This document shows positions 7,431-15,573 of a stretch of DNA of 34,510 nucleotides, piece by piece. The first letter of the stretch is position 1, and each line of letters begins with the position of its first letter. The stretch is taken from NCBI GenBank assembly GCA_041674525.1, contig JBAYVN010000018.1, positions 1-34,510 on the forward strand, written 5' to 3'. Source of the DNA: SHYQ01 sp041674525. Its GTDB lineage: Bacteria; Chloroflexota; Dehalococcoidia; UBA2979. The notes beneath the pieces were generated by a model. It was not told where the DNA came from, ran no database searches, and saw only the letters and a list, made by a program, of their open reading frames with translations. The position numbers and the translations under genes were made by a program.

Positions 7431-8426
7431 GTGAAAGCAGTCCTGGTCGACGAATCCGTGTCCGCCCCCGAACGCCGCGTGCGCTACGCGGACGCACCGG
7501 ATCCGGAGCTGGCGCCGCGGCGCGTGCTGATCCGGGTGGACGCCGTCTCGGTGAATCGCACGGACCTCACGTACCAGGCCGGGCGCTACGGTCGAGCGCG
7601 CGCGCTCGTGATCCCGGGCGAGGATGTCGCAGGCGTCGTGGAGGCGATCGGACCGGAGGTGGACAACGTCCGACCGGGTGACCGGGTGATGGCATTGCTC
7701 CCCGGTGGCGGGTACGCCCAGTACGTCGCCGCGCACATGCTCTCCGTCTTCCCGATGCCGAAGAACCTGACGCCCGAGGAGGCGTGCACCATCCCGGTGG
7801 TCTTCCTCACCTCGTGGTTCGCCCTGATGAAGCGGGCCGGGCTCCAGGCGGGCGAGACGGCGCTCATCCAGGCGGCGGGGAGCGGCTGCGGGATGGCGGG
7901 CATCGCCATCGCGAAGTGGGCGGGCGCGACCGTGATCACCACGGCCGGGAGCGACGAGAAGGTGGCGCGCGGCAAGCAGATCGGCGCCGACCACGGCATC
8001 AACTACTCGACGCACGACTTCGCGGACGAGGTGATGCGCATCACCGGCGGCGCGGGCGTGGACGTGTGCCTGGAGTCGGTCGGAGGCGAGGTCTACCGCA
8101 AGAGCGTCCAGGTGCTCAAGGACAGTGGGCGGCTGGTGTCGGTGGGACGGGCCTCCGAGCAGGGTGAGGGCGGCGGCCCCCGCGGCGAAGCCGACCCGGC
8201 CGAGATCGCCCGCCGCGGCCTGAGGGTCGAGAGCTTCTCGCTCCCCTCGACGGTGCCGACGGGCGAGGCCCGCGCCGAGATCGCGGTGATCACGGACCTC
8301 CTGGAGCGCGGCGCACTGCGGACGGTCACGGACCGCGTGTTCCCGATGAGCCAGGTGCACGACGCGCTGGCTTACCTCGACAATCGCCAGAACTTCGGGA
8401 AGGTCGTGATGAAGGCCTGGGAGTAG
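7431..8426 (+). CDS. Zinc-independent MDR oxidoreductase (quinone oxidoreductase / enoyl-CoA reductase-like)
   Basis: A cytoplasmic NAD(P)H-dependent reductase, 331 aa, complete. GroES-like N-terminal domain (MKAVLVDE, VNRTDLTYQAGRYG, GEDVAGVVEAIG, PGDRV) and a Rossmann domain with AAGSGCGMAG (148-157). The catalytic-zinc Cys/His pattern and structural-zinc Cys cluster of alcohol dehydrogenases are absent, placing it with quinone oxidoreductase-type members. GTG 7431 is preceded by GAGGAG with good spacing. It is divergent from the thiolase-like operon, so it may serve the same pathway, for example reducing an unsaturated intermediate; that is inference. Confidence 0.9.
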   Translation: MKAVLVDESVSAPERRVRYADAPDPELAPRRVLIRVDAVSVNRTDLTYQAGRYGRARALVIPGEDVAGVVEAIGPEVDNVRPGDRVMALLPGGGYAQYVAAHMLSVFPMPKNLTPEEACTIPVVFLTSWFALMKRAGLQAGETALIQAAGSGCGMAGIAIAKWAGATVITTAGSDEKVARGKQIGADHGINYSTHDFADEVMRITGGAGVDVCLESVGGEVYRKSVQVLKDSGRLVSVGRASEQGEGGGPRGEADPAEIARRGLRVESFSLPSTVPTGEARAEIAVITDLLERGALRTVTDRVFPMSQVHDALAYLDNRQNFGKVVMKAWE

Positions 8427-8434
8427 ACCTCCCC

Positions 8435-8467
8435 CGTCCGTCCCTCGTCCGTCCCTCGTCCGTCCCC
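8435..8467. repeat. Three tandem copies of an 11-bp unit
   Basis: CGTCCGTCCCT occurs at 8435-8445 and 8446-8456, and once more at 8457-8467 with a final C instead of T. The array begins 9 bases after the stop codon of the MDR gene. No stem-loop is formed; it looks like a short slippage repeat. Confidence 0.8.
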
Positions 8468-8697
8468 GGCGTGTTGCTGCTCGCGTGGAACGCAGTAGGA
8501 CGGCGCCGGTGCCGCCCTCGCGAGGTCACGCCCGGCTGTGTGCTGAAGCCCGAGCGGGTCGCCCCGTTCGCGCCCCGGTAGCCCCGGTTCGCCGTCGCCG
8601 CGCCGTTTCGCGCGCCGCCCCACTCGCCGGCGCGGCTCTCACCGCACCGTGTGACAAGATGCGAACGGGCCGGACCGCGAGAGGGGAGCGCGAAGGC

Positions 8698-9945
8698 GTG
8701 CCGACGGCGTACGGAACGGACACGGTGCTGCGCCTCGCGGTGGCGCTCGGGATCGGCCTCCTGCTGGGCGCCGAGCGCGAACGGCGGATGGGTCAGGCGG
8801 GCCGCCGGGGATCGGCCGGGCTGCGCACCTTCGCGCTCGTCGCGCTGCTCGGCGGGGTGACGCAGCAGGTCGGCGGCGAGCTGCTGACGGCCGCCGTGGC
8901 GTTCGTGATCGGCGCGACCGCGCTGGCGGCGTACTGGAAGAGCGACGCCCCTTCCACGGGGATCACCAGCGAGGCGGCGCTGATGGTCGCCTTCCTGCTG
9001 GGCGTGCTCGCGCAGCACTCGCCCGGGCTGGCATCAGCCCTGGGCGTGACGGTCACGATCCTCCTCGCCACGCGAACCACGCTCCACCGGTTCGTCTCCA
9101 CGGTGCTGACGGACCAGGAGGTCCACGACGCGCTCATGCTGGCGGCATCGGCGATCGTGCTGCTGCCGCTGATCCCGAACCGCGCGATTGATCCGTTCGG
9201 GGTGCTCAACCCGTTCGCCGTCTGGCGCCTGGCCGTCCTGCTCATGGCGATCAGCGCCTGCGGATACGTGGCGAACCGCGCGCTGGGCCCGCGCTTCGGG
9301 CTCCCGCTCTCAGGACTCGCGGGCGGGTTCGTGTCGAGCGCGGCGACCGTGGGTTCCATGGGTGCGCTGGCGAAGGAGCGCCCGGAGCTGGCGCGCCCCG
9401 CGCTTGCCGGCGCGCTGCTCTCCTCGGTGGCGACGCCGATCGAGCTGCTCGCGCTGGTCGCCGTCGCCAGTCCCCGCTCCGTCGTCTCGCTGCTCGTGCC
9501 GCTGGCACTGGCGGGACTCGCCACCGCGATCTGCGGCGCCCTGGCGATGTGGCAAAGTCCCGCCTCGATCCCCCCGGAGCAGCACCCGGGGCGCGCCTTC
9601 AATCCGCGCGTGGCGATCCTGATCGCCGGGCTCATCACCACGGTCACGCTGCTATCGGTCGCGGTCTCGATCGTAGCGGGGAACGGCGGGGTGTCGCTCG
9701 CCGCCGCGATCGGGGGATTCGCGGACGCCCACGCGGCGGCCATCGGGGTCGCGTCACTGGTCGAGGGGGATCGCCTCGCACCGTCGCAGGCGGCCCTGCC
9801 CGTGCTCGTGGCGTTCTCGACGAACGCCGCGACGAAGGTGGTGATGGCGTACGGGACGAGCACGGGACGATTCGGCCCGGCGGTCCTGGGAAGCCTCGTC
9901 CTGGCGGTCGCGAGTGCATGGGCCGGGTTCGCCCTCACGCGCTGA
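8698..9945 (+). CDS. MgtC/SapB-like membrane protein with DUF4010 domain
   Basis: Integral membrane protein of 415 aa with about 11-12 hydrophobic segments. The N-terminus has the MgtC/SapB signature (LGIGLLLGAERERR, then GLRTFALVALLGG). The remaining two thirds match the DUF4010 pattern (DQEVHDALMLAA, GLAGGFVSSAATVGSMGALAK, GGFADAHAAAIG, FSTNAATK). Function is unknown; relatives are only loosely linked to ion homeostasis. The open frame extends back to 8485, but that part is Arg/Ala-rich and non-hydrophobic. GTG 8698 sits 9 bases after GGGGAG and starts exactly at the conserved domain; ATG 8659 is the alternative. Confidence 0.85.
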   Translation: MPTAYGTDTVLRLAVALGIGLLLGAERERRMGQAGRRGSAGLRTFALVALLGGVTQQVGGELLTAAVAFVIGATALAAYWKSDAPSTGITSEAALMVAFLLGVLAQHSPGLASALGVTVTILLATRTTLHRFVSTVLTDQEVHDALMLAASAIVLLPLIPNRAIDPFGVLNPFAVWRLAVLLMAISACGYVANRALGPRFGLPLSGLAGGFVSSAATVGSMGALAKERPELARPALAGALLSSVATPIELLALVAVASPRSVVSLLVPLALAGLATAICGALAMWQSPASIPPEQHPGRAFNPRVAILIAGLITTVTLLSVAVSIVAGNGGVSLAAAIGGFADAHAAAIGVASLVEGDRLAPSQAALPVLVAFSTNAATKVVMAYGTSTGRFGPAVLGSLVLAVASAWAGFALTR

Positions 9946-9960
9946 CCCGATCGGCGTCCG

Positions 9961-9987
9961 GGCAGTGCGCTCTGCTCGCATCCTGCC
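9961..9987 (+). terminator. Imperfect hairpin after the DUF4010 gene
   Basis: GGCAG/CTGCC enclosing TGCG/CGCA with a two-base bulge and a 7-base loop, 16 bases after the stop. No T-tract follows, so intrinsic termination is doubtful. Confidence 0.25.
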
Positions 9988-10113
9988 ACGCACATCGGGT
10001 GCGCCGCCGTGCCCTCGCCCCGTCCTCGTACCACGGGCATCCCGCACGAGCACGGCCCGCTTGCCGGGAGAGTAGACTCGCGGGCACCTGAGACGCGGGA
10101 GCGGGAGCCGGGC

Positions 10114-11448
10114 ATGGCGCAAACCGAGACCGAGGGCCGCCAGCTGCTGCCCGGCGCGCTGGCCCGCGCTCGCGACCGCCTCACGGGCGCGTACTTCGGC
10201 TGGTGGCTGGTGGGCGTCGCGTTCATCTCGCAACTCGTGACGGTGAGCGCGAACAGCTACGCCACGGGCGCGTTCGTCAAGCCGATGACCACCGAGCTGG
10301 ACTGGAGCCGCTCTGAGTTCGCGATCGCCCGGTCCGTCGGCCAGTTCGTGGTCGCCGGAGCCGCGCTGTTCATCGGCACCCACGTCGACCGGCACGGGGG
10401 GCGGCGGCTGATGGTGATCGGGTGCATCGCGATGTCGGGGGCGCTGTTCCTCTCCGCGTACGTGCACACGCTGTGGCAGTGGCTGCTGCTGAACGGCGTC
10501 ATCATCTCCGCGGCCTCCTCGATGTGCGGCGGCCTCGTGGTGTACGTGACGCTGTCGAAGTGGTTCGTGGAGCAGCGCGGGCGCGCCGTGAGCACCGCGG
10601 CGATGGGCGTCTCGTTCGCCGGCGTGGTGGTGACACCGGCGTCCGCGTGGCTGGTCGAGGAGTTCGGCTGGCGCATGGCCTGGCAGATCCTGGCGGTGTG
10701 GGCGTTCGCGCTCCTGCTCCCGATGACCTTCCTGATGCGCGGCACGCCCGAGGAGTACGGCCTGCACCCGGATGGCAAGAGCGCTGCGCAGATCGCGGCG
10801 GGCGGCGGCCGGGCGGCCGCGGCCGACTTCGCGCGCTCGCTGACGAGACGGCAGGCGGTGCACACCCCGGCCTTCTACCTCGTGGTGGTCGGATTCGGCC
10901 TCGGCGCGATGTCGATCGGCGTGATGCTGCTGCAGATGATCCCGTACCTCACGGACGCCGGGTACAGCAGCCGCTTCGCGGCGTCGATGATGGCCGTGAC
11001 GTCACTCCCGTCGATGCTGTCGAAGCCGGTGTGGGGCTGGCTGGCGGACCGGGTGGACGCGAAGAGCGCGATCATCGGCTTCGTCACGAACGCAATCGCG
11101 CTCGTGATCATCGTGATCGCGGTGCGTGCGCATGCGGATCAGGTGGTGTTCGCCGGGTTCGTGCTGCTGGGATTCGGGTGGGGCGGCAACCAGCCCATGC
11201 AGGAGGTGGTCTGGGCCTCGTTCTTCGGACGGCGGTACCTGGGCGCGGTGCGCAGCGCGGGGATCCCGTTCACGCTCCTGATCGGAGCGAGCGCGCCCGT
11301 GTTGACCTCGTACTACTACGACCGCGTGGGCAACTATGACGGCGTGCTCCTGATCGTGGCGGCGTGCGCCCTGCTGGGAAGCGTGCTGATCCTCTTCGCC
11401 CGCAAGCCCGAGGCCCCAGAGGCCAGCGCCGCCTCGATCGCGGCGTAG
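10114..11448 (+). CDS. MFS transporter, first of a paralogous pair (organic-anion / monocarboxylate type)
   Basis: Twelve-helix secondary carrier in the cytoplasmic membrane, 444 aa. The start AYFGWWLVGVAFISQLV is characteristic of the oxalate/formate antiporter and monocarboxylate group. The loop after helix 2 has HVDRHGGRR (MFS motif A), and the central loop follows RGTPEEYGLHPDG. It is a paralog of the next gene (GWW start, DLDW/LKW segment, PE..GL.PDG loop). An upstream in-frame start at 10009 would add a hydrophilic Arg/Pro-rich tail; ATG 10114 has GGGAG a few bases upstream. Substrate is unknown. Nearby CoA-transferase and dehydrogenase genes make a carboxylic acid plausible. Confidence 0.88.
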   Translation: MAQTETEGRQLLPGALARARDRLTGAYFGWWLVGVAFISQLVTVSANSYATGAFVKPMTTELDWSRSEFAIARSVGQFVVAGAALFIGTHVDRHGGRRLMVIGCIAMSGALFLSAYVHTLWQWLLLNGVIISAASSMCGGLVVYVTLSKWFVEQRGRAVSTAAMGVSFAGVVVTPASAWLVEEFGWRMAWQILAVWAFALLLPMTFLMRGTPEEYGLHPDGKSAAQIAAGGGRAAAADFARSLTRRQAVHTPAFYLVVVGFGLGAMSIGVMLLQMIPYLTDAGYSSRFAASMMAVTSLPSMLSKPVWGWLADRVDAKSAIIGFVTNAIALVIIVIAVRAHADQVVFAGFVLLGFGWGGNQPMQEVVWASFFGRRYLGAVRSAGIPFTLLIGASAPVLTSYYYDRVGNYDGVLLIVAACALLGSVLILFARKPEAPEASAASIAA

Positions 11449-11463
11449 CCTCCGCGAGCGATC

Positions 11464-11497
11464 GCCGCCACGGTCCGCGAACGCGCTCGATGGCGGC
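11464..11497 (+). terminator. Inverted repeat after the first MFS gene
   Basis: GCCGCCA (11464-11470) pairs with TGGCGGC (11491-11497) around a 20-base spacer, starting 15 bases after the stop. There is no T-tract; possible weak or Rho-assisted terminator. Confidence 0.25.
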
Positions 11498-11542
11498 ATG
11501 CGCGCGATCCGCGCGAGCGACCGGAGAAGGCTTGCATCCCCG

Positions 11543-11556
11543 TGTAGCATGCGTTC
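11543..11556 (+). promoter_or_regulatory. Shared 14-bp motif, site 2 (before the second MFS gene)
   Basis: TGTAGCATGCGTTC, 60 bases upstream of ATG 11617, matches the 7222 site at 11 of 14 positions including the whole CATGCGTT core. Distance to the start codon is nearly the same as at site 1. Confidence 0.45.
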
Positions 11557-11616
11557 AACATCCGCGGACCGAGCACGCGGCGACCCTCCAAGCGAGGCGC
11601 GCCAGGGCGGCGAGTC

Positions 11617-12966
11617 ATGAGCATCAGTCAACTCGTCAGCGCGCAGCGAGCCCGCGTCCGCGGAATGTACCGTGGCTGGTGGATCGTGCTGCTGTCGTTC
11701 TACACGCAGCTGATCACCGTGTCCGCGGGCGGTTACGTCTTCGGCGTCCTGATCCTGTCGATGCAGAGCGAGCTGAAGTGGAGCCAGGCCGCCATCGTCG
11801 GGCCGTTGCTGGTCAATCGCTGGATCAGCGGGCTGCTGTCCATGGTCCTCGGGCCGCTGGTGGATCGATATGGCTCACGCGCGACGATGACGATCAGCGC
11901 CGCCGTGGCCGGGCTGGGACTGATCGCGGTGTCCCGCGCCAACACGCTGCTGATGTTCTATGCGGCCTGGGCGCTGTTCGGGGTGGCCCAACCCGGCGTG
12001 GGGCTGCTGGGACCGCGCGTGGTGGTGGCCAACTGGTTCGTGCGCAAGCGCGCGCAGGCATTCGTGATCGTCACGCTGGGCACCTCGGCCGCGGGCGTCG
12101 TGGCCGTGCCGACGGCCGCGTTCATCGATGAGCGCTACGGCTGGCGGCTGGTCTGGTTCATCGTCGGCATCCTCTGCTTCAGCATCGCGCCGCTGTCGTG
12201 GTGGCTCATCCGCAAGCGCCCCGAGGACGTGGGGCTGCTCCCGGACGGCGACGAGCCGGGGACCCTCGCGCAGCCCGCGACCGCACGAGGGGGCCCCGCG
12301 GTGGCGGCGGACACGCCGTGGACCGTCAGGGAGGCCGTGCGCACGCGATCGTTCTGGCTGCTCACACTGGGGTTCCTGCTCTGCTCCATGCCGACGTCCG
12401 CGATCTTCATCAACCTCTCCGGCTTCGTGCAGTCGTACGGGTTCAGCAAGGCCCTGGGCGCCGGCGTGGTGAGCACGTACGCGTTCGGATCGCTGGCCGC
12501 GCGCCCGGTGTGGGGATACTTCCTGGAGCGCCTCGGGCTGCACCGGACGATGGTGGCCTTCGGCGCGATCTACGGGTCCTCGATCGTGCTGTTCGCAGTG
12601 CAGACGGGCCTGATCCCGATGTACATCACCGCGTTCATCCTCGGCATGGGGATCTCGGGGACGCACCTGCTGAACGCGCAGGCCCTGCCGGACTACTTCG
12701 GGCGGCGCATCGTGGGATCGCTGACGGGGTTCACGCAGCTGCCGAACGTGGCGATCGCAGGGTCCGCACCGCTGATGACCGCGCTCGTGTTCGACCGCAC
12801 CGGCGGCTACGTCCTGACGTTCCTGTTCTTCGCCGTCGCGTGCTTCGTGGCGGCGGTGGCGTTCATGTTGGCACCGCCGCCGGTCCACCCCAGCGAGCGC
12901 GACGGCGCGGGCACGCGCACCCCCGAGGGCGCCGCGAGCGGCGGCGCCACCACCGCGCGGGCGTAG
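11617..12966 (+). CDS. MFS transporter, second of a paralogous pair
   Basis: 449 aa, twelve predicted helices. It begins MYRGWWIVLLSFYTQLITVSAGGY, parallel to the upstream paralog. Motif A is LVDRYGSRA; the interdomain loop follows IRKRPEDVGLLPDGDEPG and is Ala/Gly-rich. The C-terminal half includes YAFGSLAARPVWGYFLERLG, an A-like motif repeat. The tail after helix 12 is hydrophilic (about 30 residues). Carrier type as for the neighbour, with substrate unknown. It has its own upstream region with the shared motif at 11543, so it may be induced independently of the first copy. Confidence 0.88.
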   Translation: MSISQLVSAQRARVRGMYRGWWIVLLSFYTQLITVSAGGYVFGVLILSMQSELKWSQAAIVGPLLVNRWISGLLSMVLGPLVDRYGSRATMTISAAVAGLGLIAVSRANTLLMFYAAWALFGVAQPGVGLLGPRVVVANWFVRKRAQAFVIVTLGTSAAGVVAVPTAAFIDERYGWRLVWFIVGILCFSIAPLSWWLIRKRPEDVGLLPDGDEPGTLAQPATARGGPAVAADTPWTVREAVRTRSFWLLTLGFLLCSMPTSAIFINLSGFVQSYGFSKALGAGVVSTYAFGSLAARPVWGYFLERLGLHRTMVAFGAIYGSSIVLFAVQTGLIPMYITAFILGMGISGTHLLNAQALPDYFGRRIVGSLTGFTQLPNVAIAGSAPLMTALVFDRTGGYVLTFLFFAVACFVAAVAFMLAPPPVHPSERDGAGTRTPEGAASGGATTARA

Positions 12967-12980
12967 CCCTCCCCTCGGCA

Positions 12981-13010
12981 CGGGCACGAGGCGCGGGCGG
13001 GACGTGCCCG
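12981..13010 (+). terminator. 8-bp stem hairpin after the second MFS gene
   Basis: CGGGCACG (12981-12988) pairs perfectly with CGTGCCCG (13003-13010), 14 bases after the stop at 12966. An overlapping alternative stem GCGGGC/GCCCGC also exists. No T-run follows. Confidence 0.35.
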
Positions 13011-13083
13011 CTCGCACCGGCCCTGCCGCCCTCGGCATGCCTGCCGCGCGGGCGCCGAAACGCAACGTCCCCCGGTCGAGGTG

Positions 13084-13109
13084 CCCGCAGTAGGAACCCG
13101 CAGTGGGAA
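13084..13109. repeat. 13-bp tandem duplication upstream of the SIMPL gene
   Basis: CCCGCAGTAGGAA (13084-13096) is followed directly by CCCGCAGTGGGAA (13097-13109), one mismatch. It lies about 92 bases before the start of the SIMPL gene and may be a slippage scar or part of its promoter region. Confidence 0.7.
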
Positions 13110-13201
13110 CCGGAAGCCCCCCGCCGGCGTCTCAACGGAAACGAATCCGCCGGGCTTCGCGCCCCTGCGATCCGGCGGCAAATGCAGGGAAGGAACCGTC
13201 G

Positions 13202-13948
13202 ATGAAACCGCAGGGTCGTGCTCGCTCGCTGCTCGCGCTGATCGGCATGTCTGGCCTGCTCGCGCTGGCGCTCGGAGGGTGGGTGCCCGACCGGACGGTG
13301 GATGCCGCCAGCGGCGAACAGACCGGGATCGCTGTCGCCGGCATCGGCTCGGTGTGGGTGACCCCGGACGTCGCCCGCCTGAGCATCGGCGTGTCGAGCA
13401 CGGCACGCACCGTGGCCGACGCGCGGTCGCAGGCTGCGAACGCCATGCAGGCGGTGCAGAACGCGCTGACCGAGCAGGGCGTGGAGGGGAAGGACATCCA
13501 GACCCAGTACTTCAACATCTCGCCCCAGTACTCCTCCGTCCCCGGTTCGCAGCCGACGATCACCGGCTACGTCGTGAGCAACCAGGTGCAGGTCACCGTC
13601 CGCAACATCGACAGCGTGTCCGAGGTGCTGGATACCGCCGTGGCGGCGGGCGGGAACGCGGTGCGCGTGAACGGCATCTCCTTCACCGTCGACCAGCCGG
13701 CCCGGTACATGGACCAGGCCCGCGAGGCGGCCGTGAAGGACGCGCTGTCCCGCGCCACGGTGCTGGCCCGCGCGGCCGGCGTCTCCGTGGGCCGCCCTCG
13801 CTCGATCGTCGAGTCCGGCGGGAACGTGCCGATCCCGGTGGCGCCGCGAGCCGCCGCGCCGTCCGCCATGGACGGAGCGCCGACGCCCGTGAGCCCGGGT
13901 GAGCAGCAGATCCAGGTCTCGGTGTCGATCGTCTATGAGGTCAGCTAG
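13202..13948 (+). CDS. Secreted SIMPL-domain (DUF541) protein
   Basis: 248 aa from ATG 13202, preceded by GGAAGGAA with 8-base spacing. An N-terminal signal peptide (RARSLLALIGMSGLLALALGG) is followed by a SIMPL domain: GIAVAGIGSVWVTPDVARLSIGV, SQAANAMQAVQNALTEQGV, DIQTQYFNISPQY, GYVVSNQVQVTVRN and the LSRATVLARAAGVSVG helix, ending in VSVSIVYEVS. Bacterial relatives form periplasmic or surface oligomers linked to oxidative-stress or immune functions, but no enzymatic role is established. It appears to be a single transcription unit, with a strong hairpin after it. Confidence 0.9.
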   Translation: MKPQGRARSLLALIGMSGLLALALGGWVPDRTVDAASGEQTGIAVAGIGSVWVTPDVARLSIGVSSTARTVADARSQAANAMQAVQNALTEQGVEGKDIQTQYFNISPQYSSVPGSQPTITGYVVSNQVQVTVRNIDSVSEVLDTAVAAGGNAVRVNGISFTVDQPARYMDQAREAAVKDALSRATVLARAAGVSVGRPRSIVESGGNVPIPVAPRAAAPSAMDGAPTPVSPGEQQIQVSVSIVYEVS

Positions 13949-13960
13949 GAGATCAGCTAG
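13937..13960. repeat. 12-bp tandem duplication spanning the SIMPL stop codon
   Basis: GAGGTCAGCTAG (13937-13948) encodes the last three residues and stop; GAGATCAGCTAG (13949-13960) repeats it in frame with one mismatch. The result is a tandem in-frame stop. Confidence 0.75.
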
Positions 13961-13972
13961 CGGGTAGCGGGC

Positions 13973-14018
13973 GGTCGAGGCTCCGAAGCCCCGCCGGAGT
14001 GCGCGCGGGGCCTCGACC
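13973..14018 (+). terminator. Strong two-part hairpin between the SIMPL gene and the next gene
   Basis: GGTCGAGGC (13973-13981) pairs with GCCTCGACC (14010-14018), and inside it GCCCCGC (13988-13994) pairs with GCGGGGC (14005-14011). Together they can form about 14 stacked pairs with an internal loop. It lies 24 bases after the SIMPL stop. There is no T-tract, but the stability and position fit a terminator or 3'-end barrier. Confidence 0.5.
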
Positions 14019-14041
14019 ACATCCGGTACCATTCGTCGACC

Positions 14042-14707
14042 ATGCTGACGCTGGCCGACCTCGTCCGGAACCGCACGATGTCCACGGGCATGGCCGCGAC
14101 GCTCGCCCTCGCGGCGGAAGAACGCCGCTCGATGCTCTTCGTGGCGATCCCGCGGTTGGCGGGGAAGAGCACCGTGATGCAGGCGGCGCTCCAGTACGCC
14201 CCACCCGGCACACCCATGCACCGGCTGTCGAGGGGCGCGGGTCCCGGTCTGGGGATTCCCGCTGCGGGCGGCGGTGGCTACCTCGTGGTCGCCGAGGTCT
14301 CGCCGGCCGGCTTCGAGGAATACCTGTGGGGGGCGGAGGTGCGGCGCGTCTTCGCCGCCCTGGGGAGCGGGTTCTCACTCGCGACCGCGCTGCACGCCGG
14401 CGGCGCGGACCAGGCGTTCGAGGTCCTCACCGCGCAGAACGGGGTGCCCGACGACCAGGCGGCGCGCGTCGACCTCGTCACCTACATCCGCAGCGTGGGC
14501 CCGTGGCACCGCCCGAGCCGCCGCGTGGTCTCGCAGATCCTCGAGATCAACGGCGTCGTGGACGGCCTCCCGGAGGCACGGCTGCTCCACCGCTGGTCCG
14601 AGCCCGACGACCACTTTGTCGATGTCGAGCCACCGCTCCGAGTGGGGACGCGGGCCGGCACTCTTGAGCGGTATCGCGCAGAGTTCGACACGCTCGAACC
14701 GCGCTGA
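14042..14707 (+). CDS. P-loop protein resembling a degenerate secretion/pilus ATPase
   Basis: 221 aa, not a recognised named family. A Walker-A-like IPRLAGKST (37-44) follows the hydrophobic MLFVA strand; a YLVVAEVS strand (80-87) could be Walker B. Then GSGFSLATALHAGGADQAFEVL (109-130) resembles the box in PilT/VirB11/GspE ATPases where a histidine follows a T-L pair. The canonical GxxxxGKT and the N-terminal domain of those ATPases are missing, so it may be a small stand-alone relative with altered or no hexamer function. The stretch RRVVSQILEINGVVDG fits the C-terminal segment of the same fold. No pilus or secretion genes are nearby. The start ATG 14042 has only a weak ribosome site. Confidence 0.6.
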   Translation: MLTLADLVRNRTMSTGMAATLALAAEERRSMLFVAIPRLAGKSTVMQAALQYAPPGTPMHRLSRGAGPGLGIPAAGGGGYLVVAEVSPAGFEEYLWGAEVRRVFAALGSGFSLATALHAGGADQAFEVLTAQNGVPDDQAARVDLVTYIRSVGPWHRPSRRVVSQILEINGVVDGLPEARLLHRWSEPDDHFVDVEPPLRVGTRAGTLERYRAEFDTLEPR

Positions 14708-14809
14708 TTCTCGAGCTCGGCGGCGCGAGACGGTTCTGGCATGCGGCACGGCGTACACTGCAGGGCCCCGCAGGAGGGGGAGGGTTCCGCAGCGTCGCGA
14801 GGGTGCGCG

Positions 14810-15571
14810 ATGTCCCGTTACCTGCTCGTCCCGGGCGACCCAGCCAGCATCCCCGCCGCGGTGGAGCGCGCCTGCGCGGTCTTCGATGCGGAACGCGGGG
14901 CGTCGTTCGTGCTCCTCACACCACGACCGCGGGGCGTCCACAACCGACCCGCCGCCGAGCACGTCGCGACGGCGCACGAGATCATCGCCACGGCGCAGCT
15001 GGACCAGGCGGGCGTCCACTTGGAGCGCAGCGAGATCGGCGACGCCTCCCCGCTGCAGGCGGTGCGGGACGAGCTGCGTGCCGCACCGGGCCCGTACGAC
15101 GGCGTCATCCTGGCCGCGCGGCCGCCCCGCCTCGCGCGGATGCTCGGACTGGACGTGCACGCACGGGCGCGGCGCCTGCCCGTGCCGGTGACGCACGTGT
15201 ACACCGGCCACCAGGAGGCGCTCGCCGATCCGCTGATCTGGCGCGTGGGCCGCCACGTGGCGCGGCTCGCGGCGCCGCTGCACCGCGTCGCGCGGGCCAT
15301 CGAGCACCCGCGAGGCATCGCGTGGATCGTGCTGCCGATGGTGCTGTACCTGGCGATCGGGCTCGGGCTCGCGATCTTCGTGAACCACGGGTTCTTCTTC
15401 ACCGATGCCGTCGCGCTCGCCCTGGACGTGGTGCTCCTGATCGGCCTCGTCGCCTTCGAGCGCGCGGAGCGGCGCCGCCTGCGCCGGCGGCTGCTGGCGG
15501 AGGAGGGCATCGAAAGCGCCGAGGGTTCCATCGCGCGCACGGGGGCACGCGGCGACGGCCCGCGGCGTTGA
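14810..15571 (+). CDS. USP-like domain protein with two C-terminal membrane helices
   Basis: 253 aa. The N-terminal 130 residues look like a universal-stress-protein type alpha/beta fold (SRYLLVPGDPASIPAAVERA, a later GDASPLQAVRDEL, YDGVILAARPPRLARMLGLDVHARARRLPVPVTHV). The C-terminal part has two hydrophobic helices (about residues 172-196 and 199-220: IAWIVLPMVLYLAIGLGLAIF and DAVALALDVVLLIGLVAF) and a basic tail. Function is unknown; a membrane-anchored stress or nucleotide-binding protein is a guess. ATG 14810 has GAGGG upstream; the in-frame ATG at 14741 adds 23 atypical residues. Its stop lies 2 bases before the next start, so the two are translationally coupled. Confidence 0.65.
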   Translation: MSRYLLVPGDPASIPAAVERACAVFDAERGASFVLLTPRPRGVHNRPAAEHVATAHEIIATAQLDQAGVHLERSEIGDASPLQAVRDELRAAPGPYDGVILAARPPRLARMLGLDVHARARRLPVPVTHVYTGHQEALADPLIWRVGRHVARLAAPLHRVARAIEHPRGIAWIVLPMVLYLAIGLGLAIFVNHGFFFTDAVALALDVVLLIGLVAFERAERRRLRRRLLAEEGIESAEGSIARTGARGDGPRR

Positions 15572-15573
15572 CG

